From an uncultured Gaiellaceae bacterium (GTDB lineage Bacteria > Actinomycetota > Thermoleophilia > Gaiellales > Gaiellaceae): DNA of 6,261 nucleotides. Shown here piece by piece: positions 1 through 5,710 of this stretch (position 1 is its first letter; each line of letters starts with the position of its first letter). Both the position numbers and the translations under genes were made by a program. The notes below the pieces were generated by a model, which made no database searches, had not been told where the DNA came from, and saw nothing but the letters and a program-made list of their open reading frames with translations. The DNA lies in NCBI GenBank assembly GCA_955652075.1, contig CATPAS010000046.1, forward strand, positions 1 through 6,261. Reading direction: 5' to 3'.

Positions 1-57
1 GGTGTCGCCTCTCCACAACATCCACAGCCTTTTCCCCCGACCAGAGAACGACTTCGG

Positions 58-71
58 GCCGGAAAACCGGC
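58..71. repeat. Short hairpin, GCCGG-AAAA-CCGGC
   Basis: Perfect 5-bp GC stem closed by a four-A loop. It could end transcription from a gene to the left or simply be part of the dyad cluster before Ku. No run of T follows on either strand, so a terminator call is not supported. Confidence 0.4.
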
Positions 72-76
72 TCGAA

Positions 77-86
77 GGGTCGACCC
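77..86. repeat. 10-bp perfect palindrome GGGTCGACCC
   Basis: A perfect self-complementary decamer about 110 bp before the Ku start codon. It may be a repressor or activator site or chance in GC-rich DNA; nothing identifies a binding protein. Confidence 0.35.
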
Positions 87-96
87 CCCACTGGGT

Positions 97-146
97 GGAG
101 AAGCCTTTCGAAGGATAGGAATAAGCCTTTGAAGTAGTGCTTCTCC
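97..146. repeat. 8-bp inverted repeat enclosing a direct repeat
   Basis: The outer arms GGAGAAGC (97-104) and GCTTCTCC (139-146) are perfect reverse complements. Inside them the word AAGCCTTT occurs twice, at 101-108 and 123-130, and each copy is followed by GAAG (with one extra C in the first copy). The two copies start 22 bp apart, close to two helical turns, so proteins bound to them would sit on the same face of the DNA. As RNA, the outer arms could form a stem with a 34-nt loop. Operator or structured leader is an inference. Confidence 0.5.
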
Positions 147-158
147 GGGCCGGCCCGG
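145..158. repeat. 14-bp perfect palindrome abutting the candidate Ku -35
   Basis: CCGGGCCGGCCCGG is perfectly self-complementary over 14 bp and ends two bases before the candidate -35 hexamer TTGAAA at 160-165. The position suits a regulator acting on the Ku promoter, but all-GC palindromes also arise by chance in DNA of this composition. Confidence 0.4.
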
Positions 159-159
159 G

Positions 160-187
160 TTGAAACACCCGCGCATCCGGGTAACCG
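160..187 (+). promoter_or_regulatory. Candidate promoter for the Ku-LigD operon
   Basis: TTGAAA at 160-165 matches five of six bases of the housekeeping -35 consensus and is followed, after 16 bp, by TAACCG at 182-187, a poor -10. Initiation about seven bases later would fall on the A of the Ku ATG at 194, giving a leaderless mRNA, which would fit the absence of a Shine-Dalgarno site. A second reading is a stress/sporulation-sigma type promoter: GTTG at 159-162, 16 bp, then GGGTAA at 179-184, resembling the GTTT/GGGTAT pattern of SigB/SigF-class factors. Both readings are guesses from short motifs. Confidence 0.25.
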
Positions 188-193
188 CCCTCC

Positions 194-997
194 ATGCGAC
201 CGATCTGGAGCGGCACCATTTCGTTCGGTCTCGTCAGCGTTCCGGTGCGGATGTTCCCGGCGACGGAGTCGAAGGAGCTCCGCTTTCACTTCCTCCACAA
301 GAAAGACCTGACGCCGATCGCCTACGAGAAGGTCCGGCGCGACGATCGCGAACGGATCGACCCCGATGAGATCGTCCGCGGCTTCGAGATCGAGAAGGGC
401 CGTTACGTGCCGCTCGAGGACGAGGACCTCGACCGGCTCGACATCGAGCTCACCCACTCCATCGACATCCTCGACTTCGCCGATCTCGACGAGATCGACC
501 CGGTTTACTTTCGCAAGGCCTACTACCTCTTGCCGGCGGAGGGCGCCGAAAAGCCCTATCGCCTGCTGGTCCGGGCGCTCGAGGAAACCGGCAAAGTCGG
601 AATCGCGAAGGTGGTGATCCGTAACAAGCAGCATCTCGCCGCATTGCGTCCTTATGAGGGACTGCTGCTGCTGGAGACGATGTACTACGCCGACGAGGTG
701 CGAAGCCCTCAGGCGCTCGACGGCGACCTCGGGACCACGAGGCTGAAGAGCGCCGAGGTGGAGATGGCCAAGTCGCTCGTCGAGAACCTCAGTGCGCCGT
801 TCCAGCCGGAGAAGTACGACGACACCTATCGCAAGGAGCTGCTCGACCTGATTCGCGCCAAGGCCGATGGGCAGCCGCTCCCAGAGCCGGGGCCGGAGCA
901 GGAAACAGAGGTCATCGACCTGATGGCCGCCCTGCGGGAGTCGGTCGAGCGAACGAAGAACAAGCGCAAGACCCCCGCGAAGCGCGAAGCTTCGTAG
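194..997 (+). CDS. ku: Ku: DNA-end-binding protein of bacterial NHEJ
   Basis: Bacterial Ku forms a homodimeric ring that threads onto double-strand DNA ends and recruits LigD for end joining. The 267-residue product has the usual length and the family's N-terminal strand (residues 2-18, RPIWSGTISFGLVSVPV), so the ATG at 194 is the natural start. Further family signatures are the IDPVYFRKAYYLLP block (101-114), the following EKPYRLLVRALEETGKVGIAKVVIRNKQHLAALRP stretch seen in pieces from 119 to 153, and LETMYYADEVR (160-170). The minimal C-terminus VIDLMAALRES (240-250) ends in a short basic tail (KNKRKTPAKR, 255-264), of the kind known to help Ku contact DNA or LigD in other bacteria. No clear Shine-Dalgarno sequence precedes the ATG; the bases before it are CGCCCTCC, so leaderless translation is possible. 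LigD starts one base after the Ku stop, so the two are co-transcribed. The identification is secure. Confidence 0.96.
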   Translation: MRPIWSGTISFGLVSVPVRMFPATESKELRFHFLHKKDLTPIAYEKVRRDDRERIDPDEIVRGFEIEKGRYVPLEDEDLDRLDIELTHSIDILDFADLDEIDPVYFRKAYYLLPAEGAEKPYRLLVRALEETGKVGIAKVVIRNKQHLAALRPYEGLLLLETMYYADEVRSPQALDGDLGTTRLKSAEVEMAKSLVENLSAPFQPEKYDDTYRKELLDLIRAKADGQPLPEPGPEQETEVIDLMAALRESVERTKNKRKTPAKREAS

Positions 998-998
998 C

Positions 999-3341
999 GT
1001 GGCCACCCAGAAGCTCTCCGAGTACAAGCGCAAGCGGGACCCGAAGGAGACCCCGGAGCCATTCGGCTCGACGAAGGGCAAGACGAGGGAACCGATCTTC
1101 GTCGTGCAGCGCCACGCCGCTCGAAGTCTCCACTACGACTTCCGGCTCGAGAAAAACGGCGTGCTGCTCAGCTGGGCGGTTCCCAAGGGTGTACCGCTCG
1201 AGCCGGGGGAGCAGCACCTCGCCGTCCACGTGGAGGACCATCCGCTCGAGTACGCGACGTTCGAGGGCGAGATCCCGAAGGGCCAGTACGGCGCGGGCGC
1301 CGTCGAGATCTGGGACAGCGGCACGTACGAGCTGCTCGAGGAGAAAAAGAACGGCGGCCTTACCGTCCGGCTACACGGCAACAAGCTCCAGGGGACGTGG
1401 GCCCTGGTGCCGGCTCACCTCAGTGGCAACGAGAAGAACTGGCTGATCGTTCGGAAGCGTGACGAGAGCGCTCCGCCGACTCAGCCACGCAGCCGCCAGA
1501 CCTACAAGGCGATGCTGGCCACGCTTGCTGAAGACGTTCCGCGCGGCGCTGGCTGGACGTTCGAGGTCAAGTGGGACGGTTACCGCGCGATCGCCACGGA
1601 GGCGGGTGGAGACGCCACGCTCACGAGCCGAAACGGAAACGACCTGACGGCGCGCTTCCAGAACGTCGCGAAGGAGATCCCGAAAGCGGTCAGGACGCCG
1701 GACTGCGTCCTGGACGGCGAGGTCTGCGCGCTCGACGAAGCCGGCCGCTCGAGCTTTTCCGCGATGCAGCAAGGCAAGCCGGGGACGCCGATCGTCTTCT
1801 ACGTCTTCGACGTGCTCGAGATCGAGGGTGAGCCGGTGATCGATTTGCCGCTGGTTGAGCGGCGGAAGCTGCTGGAAGGCCTCCTCGACCGGCGGAACAA
1901 GACCGTGCGTCTTTCGGACACCTTCGACGACGGTCAGGCGCTGTTCGAAGCTGCGAAGCAGCAGCAACTCGAAGGGATCATGGCCAAGCGTCTCGACTCC
2001 CGCTACCTGCCGAGCAAGCGGACTCGCGACTGGCTGAAGATCAAGACGCATTCCGAGCAGGAGTTCGTCGTCGCCGGCTACACGAAGGGGACCGGCAGGC
2101 GAGCCTCGAGCTTCGGGTCGCTCGTGCTCGGCTACTACGTCGGCAACGAGCTCGTGTACGCCGGCAACGTGGGCACCGGCTTCAACAGCAAGGAGATCGA
2201 GAAGCTGCTCGACAAGCTGCGCCCGCTGCAGCGCGACACTCCGCCGTTCCGCGAGGTCCCGAAGATGCCGAAGGTGCGGAAGAGCGACGTCGTCTGGGTG
2301 GAGCCGCAGCTCGTCGTCGAGGTCGAGTTCGCAGAGTGGACACACGACGGGCGCCTTCGCGCCCCCTCCTACCAGGGCTTGCGCGAGGACAAGCCCGCGG
2401 AGGACGTGCGGCGCGAAGAGCCGATCACCGATGTCGTCAAGAAGGGCTCGCGCGAGCTGAAGCTCTCGAATCTCGACAAGGTCTTCTTCCCCGCCGAGCG
2501 CATCACAAAAGGCGACCTGCTCGAGTACTACCGTGCCGTCGCCCCCGTTCTCGTGCCGCACCTCAAGGAGCGCCCGTTCACGATGCTCCGCTGGCCCGAC
2601 GGGATCGAAGGCAAGAAATTCTTCCAGAAGGACGCGCCGTCGCACATGCCGGAATGGATCCCGACCTTCCGCACGCAGGTCTCGACGCGTGAGTCCCCGA
2701 AGACGAGGAAGTGGGTCGATTTCCCACTGGTCAACGACGAGCTCGCCTTGTTGTGGATGGTGAACATGGGCTGCATCGACATGAACACGTGGTACTCGCG
2801 CATCGACAGGCCCGACCGCCCGGACTGGGTGCTCTTCGATCTCGACCCGTCCCCCGACGTGGGCTTCACGGAGACCGTGCAGGTCGCGCTCCTCGTCAAG
2901 CAGGCGCTGGACGCGTTCGGCCTCGTCGGCTTTCCGAAGACGTCCAGTGCGGAGGGAATGCACGTCCTCGTGCCCGTCGAGCGGCGATACACGTACGCGG
3001 ACACGCGCCAGTTCGCCGAGATCGTCGCCGGCGCAATTGCCCGCACGCATCGCGGGCTCGCAACGACGGAGTGGACGAAGGCGAAGCGGCGTGGGGTGCT
3101 CATCGACGCGAACCAGAACGGCGAAGGAAAGACGATCGCCTCGGCGTATTCCGTGCGACCGCGACCGGGCGCGCCGGTTTCGACGCCCCTGCGCTGGTCG
3201 GAGGTGAACGAGGATCTCGACCCGCTCGCGTTCACGATGCCGGTCGTGCTCGAGCGAATCCGCAAGCACGGCGACCTCTTTGCCGGCGTGCTCACGACGA
3301 AGCAGCGGTTGACGGACGCGCTCGAGGCGCTGGGCTCATAG
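999..3341 (+). CDS. ligD: LigD: multifunctional NHEJ ATP-dependent DNA ligase (PE-LIG-POL)
   Basis: This 780-residue protein trims 3' ends, fills gaps and seals breaks held by Ku. Domain order is phosphoesterase, ligase, polymerase, as in Pseudomonas LigD and unlike the POL-PE-LIG order of mycobacteria. The PE domain (about 1-155) has the metal/active-site set H39, H45, D47, R49, H81 and Y85. The ligase domain (about 165-475) has motif I KWDG with nucleotidyl-accepting K191, SRNG near 211, E241, FDVL (270-273), EGIMAKR (325-331) and WLKIK (345-349), then an OB fold ending in the LRAPSYQGLREDK motif. The primase-like POL domain (about 485-775) has metal-binding D614 and D616 in FDLDPS, S649 and H655, and D703 in LIDANQN. 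All catalytic residues are present, so all three activities are expected. The GTG start lies one base after the Ku stop, with no strong ribosome binding site, suggesting translational coupling; the N-terminus (LSEYKRKRDPKETPEP) matches the family start. Confidence 0.96.
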   Translation: MATQKLSEYKRKRDPKETPEPFGSTKGKTREPIFVVQRHAARSLHYDFRLEKNGVLLSWAVPKGVPLEPGEQHLAVHVEDHPLEYATFEGEIPKGQYGAGAVEIWDSGTYELLEEKKNGGLTVRLHGNKLQGTWALVPAHLSGNEKNWLIVRKRDESAPPTQPRSRQTYKAMLATLAEDVPRGAGWTFEVKWDGYRAIATEAGGDATLTSRNGNDLTARFQNVAKEIPKAVRTPDCVLDGEVCALDEAGRSSFSAMQQGKPGTPIVFYVFDVLEIEGEPVIDLPLVERRKLLEGLLDRRNKTVRLSDTFDDGQALFEAAKQQQLEGIMAKRLDSRYLPSKRTRDWLKIKTHSEQEFVVAGYTKGTGRRASSFGSLVLGYYVGNELVYAGNVGTGFNSKEIEKLLDKLRPLQRDTPPFREVPKMPKVRKSDVVWVEPQLVVEVEFAEWTHDGRLRAPSYQGLREDKPAEDVRREEPITDVVKKGSRELKLSNLDKVFFPAERITKGDLLEYYRAVAPVLVPHLKERPFTMLRWPDGIEGKKFFQKDAPSHMPEWIPTFRTQVSTRESPKTRKWVDFPLVNDELALLWMVNMGCIDMNTWYSRIDRPDRPDWVLFDLDPSPDVGFTETVQVALLVKQALDAFGLVGFPKTSSAEGMHVLVPVERRYTYADTRQFAEIVAGAIARTHRGLATTEWTKAKRRGVLIDANQNGEGKTIASAYSVRPRPGAPVSTPLRWSEVNEDLDPLAFTMPVVLERIRKHGDLFAGVLTTKQRLTDALEALGS

Positions 3342-3347
3342 CGACGA

Positions 3348-3365
3348 CCGGCTCGGGGAGGCCGG
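3348..3365. terminator. Weak hairpin between convergent LigD and helicase genes
   Basis: The 31 bp between the two stop codons (3342-3372) hold CCGGC (3348-3352) and GCCGG (3361-3365), able to pair as a 5-bp stem with an 8-nt loop on either strand. There is no T-run on either side, so this is at best a weak bidirectional terminator; convergent transcripts may run into each other or end by Rho. Confidence 0.25.
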
Positions 3366-3372
3366 CCGGAAC

Positions 3373-5616
3373 TCAACTCGCGGGCGTCGATGCCGCCACC
3401 ATCCGTCTCAGCAGGGTCAGCGCACCGTCCTTGTCGAGCATCTCGTTCAGGTTGCCGCACTTCGGGCTCTGGACGCATGACGGGCAGCCGTCGGTGCACG
3501 GACAGCCTTCGAGCATGCGCGCGGTGTCCTCGACCCAGCCCTCGAAGGCGTTGAAGCCGCGCTCCGTGATGCCGACGCCGCCGGCGTGCCCGTCGTAGAT
3601 GAACACCGTCGGGCGATCGGTCTGGAAATGGATGTTCGTCGAGAGCCCGCCGATGTCCCAGCGGTCGCACATCGCCCAGAGCGGCAGCAGCGCGATCATG
3701 GAGTGCTCCGCGGCGTGGAGCGTGCCGAGAAGCTTGGGCATCTTGTCGAGCCCGTTGAGCTGCTCCGGCTCGGGTACGTACCAGATCGCCTCCGTCTCGA
3801 AGCTCGTCTCCGGGAGGTCGAGCTGGACGGTTTCGAGCGTCGACTGGTCGCGGATCGACTTCTTCTGGTACGCAACGACGCGTTCGGTGACGGAGATGCG
3901 TCCAAAGTGGAGGTCGAGCCCACAGCGCCGCTCGGTGCGGAGGGCCTCCTCGATCGCCGTGTTCGTGTCCTTCTTCGCCTGCGTGTAGTAGTCACCCTTG
4001 TACGGCGTCACCAGCGCGGTGCGCGCCTGCAGGTCGAGCTCGACGACGAGGTAGCTCTCGCCGAGGTGGAGGTAGACGGCGCCCTCGTGGACGGTCGAGT
4101 ACGCGCGCTCGCGCTCGACGATCCCGAGCACGGTGCCGCTCTGCGCCTCCACGACCGCGAACGTGTCCGGCGTTGTGCTGCGCAGGCCGAACTGCCCGGC
4201 CGGATAGTCGCGTCCCGCCCACACGTAGCCGCTCTTCGTCAGCTTCAGCTCGGGCAGCAGCGCGGCGCGCTCCAGCGCCTCGTCGCCGAGCGTGGCGCGG
4301 TCGTCGTCGTCCAGCGGCGCCTCGAAGGCAGCCGCTCTGACATGCCCGTCGAGGACGCGCGGGTTCGCGTGATCGAGGATCGCCGCCTCGACATGCCGCT
4401 GCAGCAGGGTCTTCGGCTCGCGTACGAAGTACTGATCGAGCGCGTCCTCGCTCGCGACGAGCACCGCCAGGCCGTGGTCGCGGCGGCCGGCGCGTCCCCA
4501 CTGCTGGCGCAGCGATGCGACCGTTCCCGGAAACCCGACCGAGATCGCGCAGTCGAGCAGGCCGATGTCGATGCCGAGCTCGAGGGCGTCCGTCGCGGCC
4601 ACGCCCAGCAGCTCGCCCTCCACGAGGCGCCGCTCGATGTCGCGCCGCTGCGCGGGCGTGTAGCCGGCGCGATACGGAGCAAGCCGCTTGGCGGTCTCGG
4701 CGTCGACCCGCTGGACGGTGAACCGGTGGATCAGCTCAGCCGCCTTCCTGCTCTTCGCGAAACAGATCGTGCGGAGCCCGCGCGAGACGAGGTCGGCCAT
4801 CAGCCGCGACGCATCGCCCAGCGCGCTCGCGCGCAGGCCGAGCTCGGCGTCGAGCAGCTCCGGGTTCCAGAGCAGAATCGTGCGCTCCGCTCGTGGGGCT
4901 GCGTCGTCGTCGACGACCGTCGCCTCGACTCCCGCGAGCGCCCGCGCGAGGTCGCCGGGGTTGGCAATCGTCGCCGACGCCATGAGGAACTGCGGCTCCG
5001 CGCCATATACCTGCGCAAGGCGCCGCAGCCGCCGCAGGACGTTGCCGACGTGAGAGCCGAAAACCCCACGATAGACGTGGGCCTCGTCGACGACGACGTA
5101 ACGCAGGTTGTGCAGAACGTCCGCCCAGCGATCGTGGTGCGGCAGCACGCCGACGTGGAGCATGTCGGGGTTCGTGAGGATGACGTTCGCCCATTTGCGG
5201 ATCTGCCAGCGACGCTCGCTCGGCGTGTCGCCGTCGTAGATGGCCGCGCGGACGTTCGGCGCGCGCAGCTCCGCCAGCGCACGGGCCTGATCCTGCGCGA
5301 GCGCCTTCGTCGGATACAGGTAGAGCGCGCGGCTCTTCGGCTCTCGTGCAATCTCGTCGAGAACGGGGAGGTTGAACCCGAGCGACTTCCCGGACGCCGT
5401 TCCCGTCGCGAGAATCAGGTGCTCGCCGCGTGTGGCTACGGCGAAGGCCTCGCGCTGATGGGCGTAGAGCGTCTCGAACGGAAGCGCCTCACGCAGGCGC
5501 GGCTCGAGGCCGTCCGGAAGCGGCGCCGCACGCGGTTCGGCGGGGGGCACGGTCTCGGCGTGGGCGACCTCTTCGCGCTCGAGCAGCTCGTCCCAGAGTG
5601 CCGCGCTGACAGCCAT
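3373..5616 (-). CDS. MrfA/SftH-family SF2 DNA helicase with C-terminal Zn-binding (DUF1998/MZB) domain
   Basis: Family members are ATP-driven 3'-to-5' ssDNA translocases/helicases: Bacillus MrfA (YprA) acts in repair of mitomycin C lesions, mycobacterial SftH was characterised biochemically, and fungal Hrq1 is related. From the ATG at 5616 the product is 747 residues, very near MrfA's length. Motifs: YAHQREAF (51-58), Walker A TGTASGKS (71-78, K77), YPTKALAQDQ (101-110), DEAH box (177-180), SAT (214-216), ATDALELGIDIG (341-352) and QQWGRAGRR (371-379). The C-terminal part carries YDGHAGGVGITERGF (674-688) and a cysteine cluster C705, C707, C711, C714, C720 within the family motif CPSCVQSPKCGN. 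The frame stays open upstream to an ATG at 5766, but that extension is low-complexity and antisense to the TPP aptamer and thiD, so I reject it. A GTG at residue -8 is possible. No Shine-Dalgarno precedes the ATG. The symbol is left blank because mrfA and sftH are both in use and which orthologue this is cannot be decided here. Confidence 0.93.
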   Translation of the reverse strand: MAVSAALWDELLEREEVAHAETVPPAEPRAAPLPDGLEPRLREALPFETLYAHQREAFAVATRGEHLILATGTASGKSLGFNLPVLDEIAREPKSRALYLYPTKALAQDQARALAELRAPNVRAAIYDGDTPSERRWQIRKWANVILTNPDMLHVGVLPHHDRWADVLHNLRYVVVDEAHVYRGVFGSHVGNVLRRLRRLAQVYGAEPQFLMASATIANPGDLARALAGVEATVVDDDAAPRAERTILLWNPELLDAELGLRASALGDASRLMADLVSRGLRTICFAKSRKAAELIHRFTVQRVDAETAKRLAPYRAGYTPAQRRDIERRLVEGELLGVAATDALELGIDIGLLDCAISVGFPGTVASLRQQWGRAGRRDHGLAVLVASEDALDQYFVREPKTLLQRHVEAAILDHANPRVLDGHVRAAAFEAPLDDDDRATLGDEALERAALLPELKLTKSGYVWAGRDYPAGQFGLRSTTPDTFAVVEAQSGTVLGIVERERAYSTVHEGAVYLHLGESYLVVELDLQARTALVTPYKGDYYTQAKKDTNTAIEEALRTERRCGLDLHFGRISVTERVVAYQKKSIRDQSTLETVQLDLPETSFETEAIWYVPEPEQLNGLDKMPKLLGTLHAAEHSMIALLPLWAMCDRWDIGGLSTNIHFQTDRPTVFIYDGHAGGVGITERGFNAFEGWVEDTARMLEGCPCTDGCPSCVQSPKCGNLNEMLDKDGALTLLRRMVAASTPAS

Positions 5617-5632
5617 TTCGCGATGGTAGCCT
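5606..5632 (+). promoter_or_regulatory. Candidate thiD promoter inside the 5' end of the helicase gene
   Basis: CTGACA at 5606-5611 matches five of six bases of the -35 consensus. TAGCCT at 5627-5632 fits the actinobacterial TAnnnT -10 pattern and is preceded by TGG, an extended -10 feature. The 15-bp spacer is shorter than ideal. Initiation about seven bases downstream would be near 5639, right at the 5' edge of the TPP aptamer. The -35 lies in codons 2-4 of the divergent helicase. The promoter for thiD must be in or upstream of this stretch because the aptamer leaves little room, but the exact hexamers are inferred. Confidence 0.3.
5623..5628 (-). promoter_or_regulatory. Candidate -10 for a leaderless helicase transcript
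   Basis: On the - strand, TACCAT (5628 down to 5623) fits TAnnnT and ends six bases before the helicase ATG, so initiation would fall at the start codon itself. This would explain the missing Shine-Dalgarno site. No -35 resembling TTGACA is found 16-18 bp upstream (that stretch is part of the aptamer on the other strand), so support is weak. Confidence 0.2.
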
Positions 5633-5636
5633 GGCG

Positions 5637-5709
5637 TCACCGGGGTGCCCTTGCGGGCTGAGATCACACCCGTCGAACCTGATCCGGTTAGCACCGGCGA
5701 AGGGAGTTG
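5637..5709 (+). promoter_or_regulatory. TPP riboswitch (THI element) controlling thiD
   Basis: The aptamer binds thiamine pyrophosphate and lowers expression of thiamine genes. Conserved parts are all visible: CGGGGTGCCC (5641-5650), GGGCTGAGAT (5655-5664), ACACCCG (5666-5672), GAACCTGATC (5675-5684) and CCGGCGAAGGGA (5694-5705). Pairings: P2 between GGGT (5643-5646) and ACCC (5668-5671), P3 between GCCC (5647-5650) and GGGC (5655-5658) with a four-base loop, P4 between CCT (5678-5680) and AGG (5701-5703), P5 between CCGGT (5684-5688) and ACCGG (5693-5697). P1 is weak: C5640-G5706 and A5639-T5707, then a mismatch. The thiD Shine-Dalgarno AGGGAG (5701-5706) is itself one strand of P4, so the mode is most likely direct blocking of ribosome access, with no separate expression platform and no terminator hairpin. 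Confidence 0.95.
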
Positions 5710-5710
5710 G

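Larger units (their letters stand above)
1..193. other. Repeat-rich region upstream of Ku, no recognised gene
   Basis: No recognisable gene lies here. All three forward frames are open from the left edge to stops at about 116-118, 130-132 and 135-137, so the tail of an upstream gene cannot be excluded, but none of the short translations resembles a family I know and none has an internal start with a ribosome binding site. The reverse strand likewise gives only low-complexity translation. The region carries a run of dyads: a 5-bp stem with an AAAA loop at 58-71, a 10-bp palindrome at 77-86, an 8-bp inverted repeat at 97-104/139-146 enclosing a direct repeat, and a 14-bp palindrome at 145-158. 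The stem at 58-71 lacks a T-run, so it is not a standard intrinsic terminator. I read this as the regulatory region of the Ku-LigD operon, by inference. Confidence 0.6.

Noticed and set aside
58..71. Intrinsic terminator of a gene to the left
   Set aside because: The hairpin is good but short, and no T-run follows on either strand.
160..369. 69-codon + strand frame overlapping the start of ku
   Set aside because: Out-of-frame translation of ku after its first bases; arginine-rich, no ribosome binding site, no homology recognised.
1371..3269. 632-codon - strand open frame opposite ligD
   Set aside because: Antisense shadow of a well-supported LigD; the translation is rich in R, L, E and H with no motif.
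2528..3670. 380-codon - strand frame spanning the ends of ligD and the helicase
   Set aside because: Antisense to ligD and out of frame with the helicase; low-complexity, no family resemblance.
3586..5661. 691-codon + strand open frame opposite the helicase gene
   Set aside because: It is antisense to a gene with a full set of helicase motifs; its translation is R/V/L/E-rich with no recognisable domain. Long antisense frames are common in GC-rich coding DNA.
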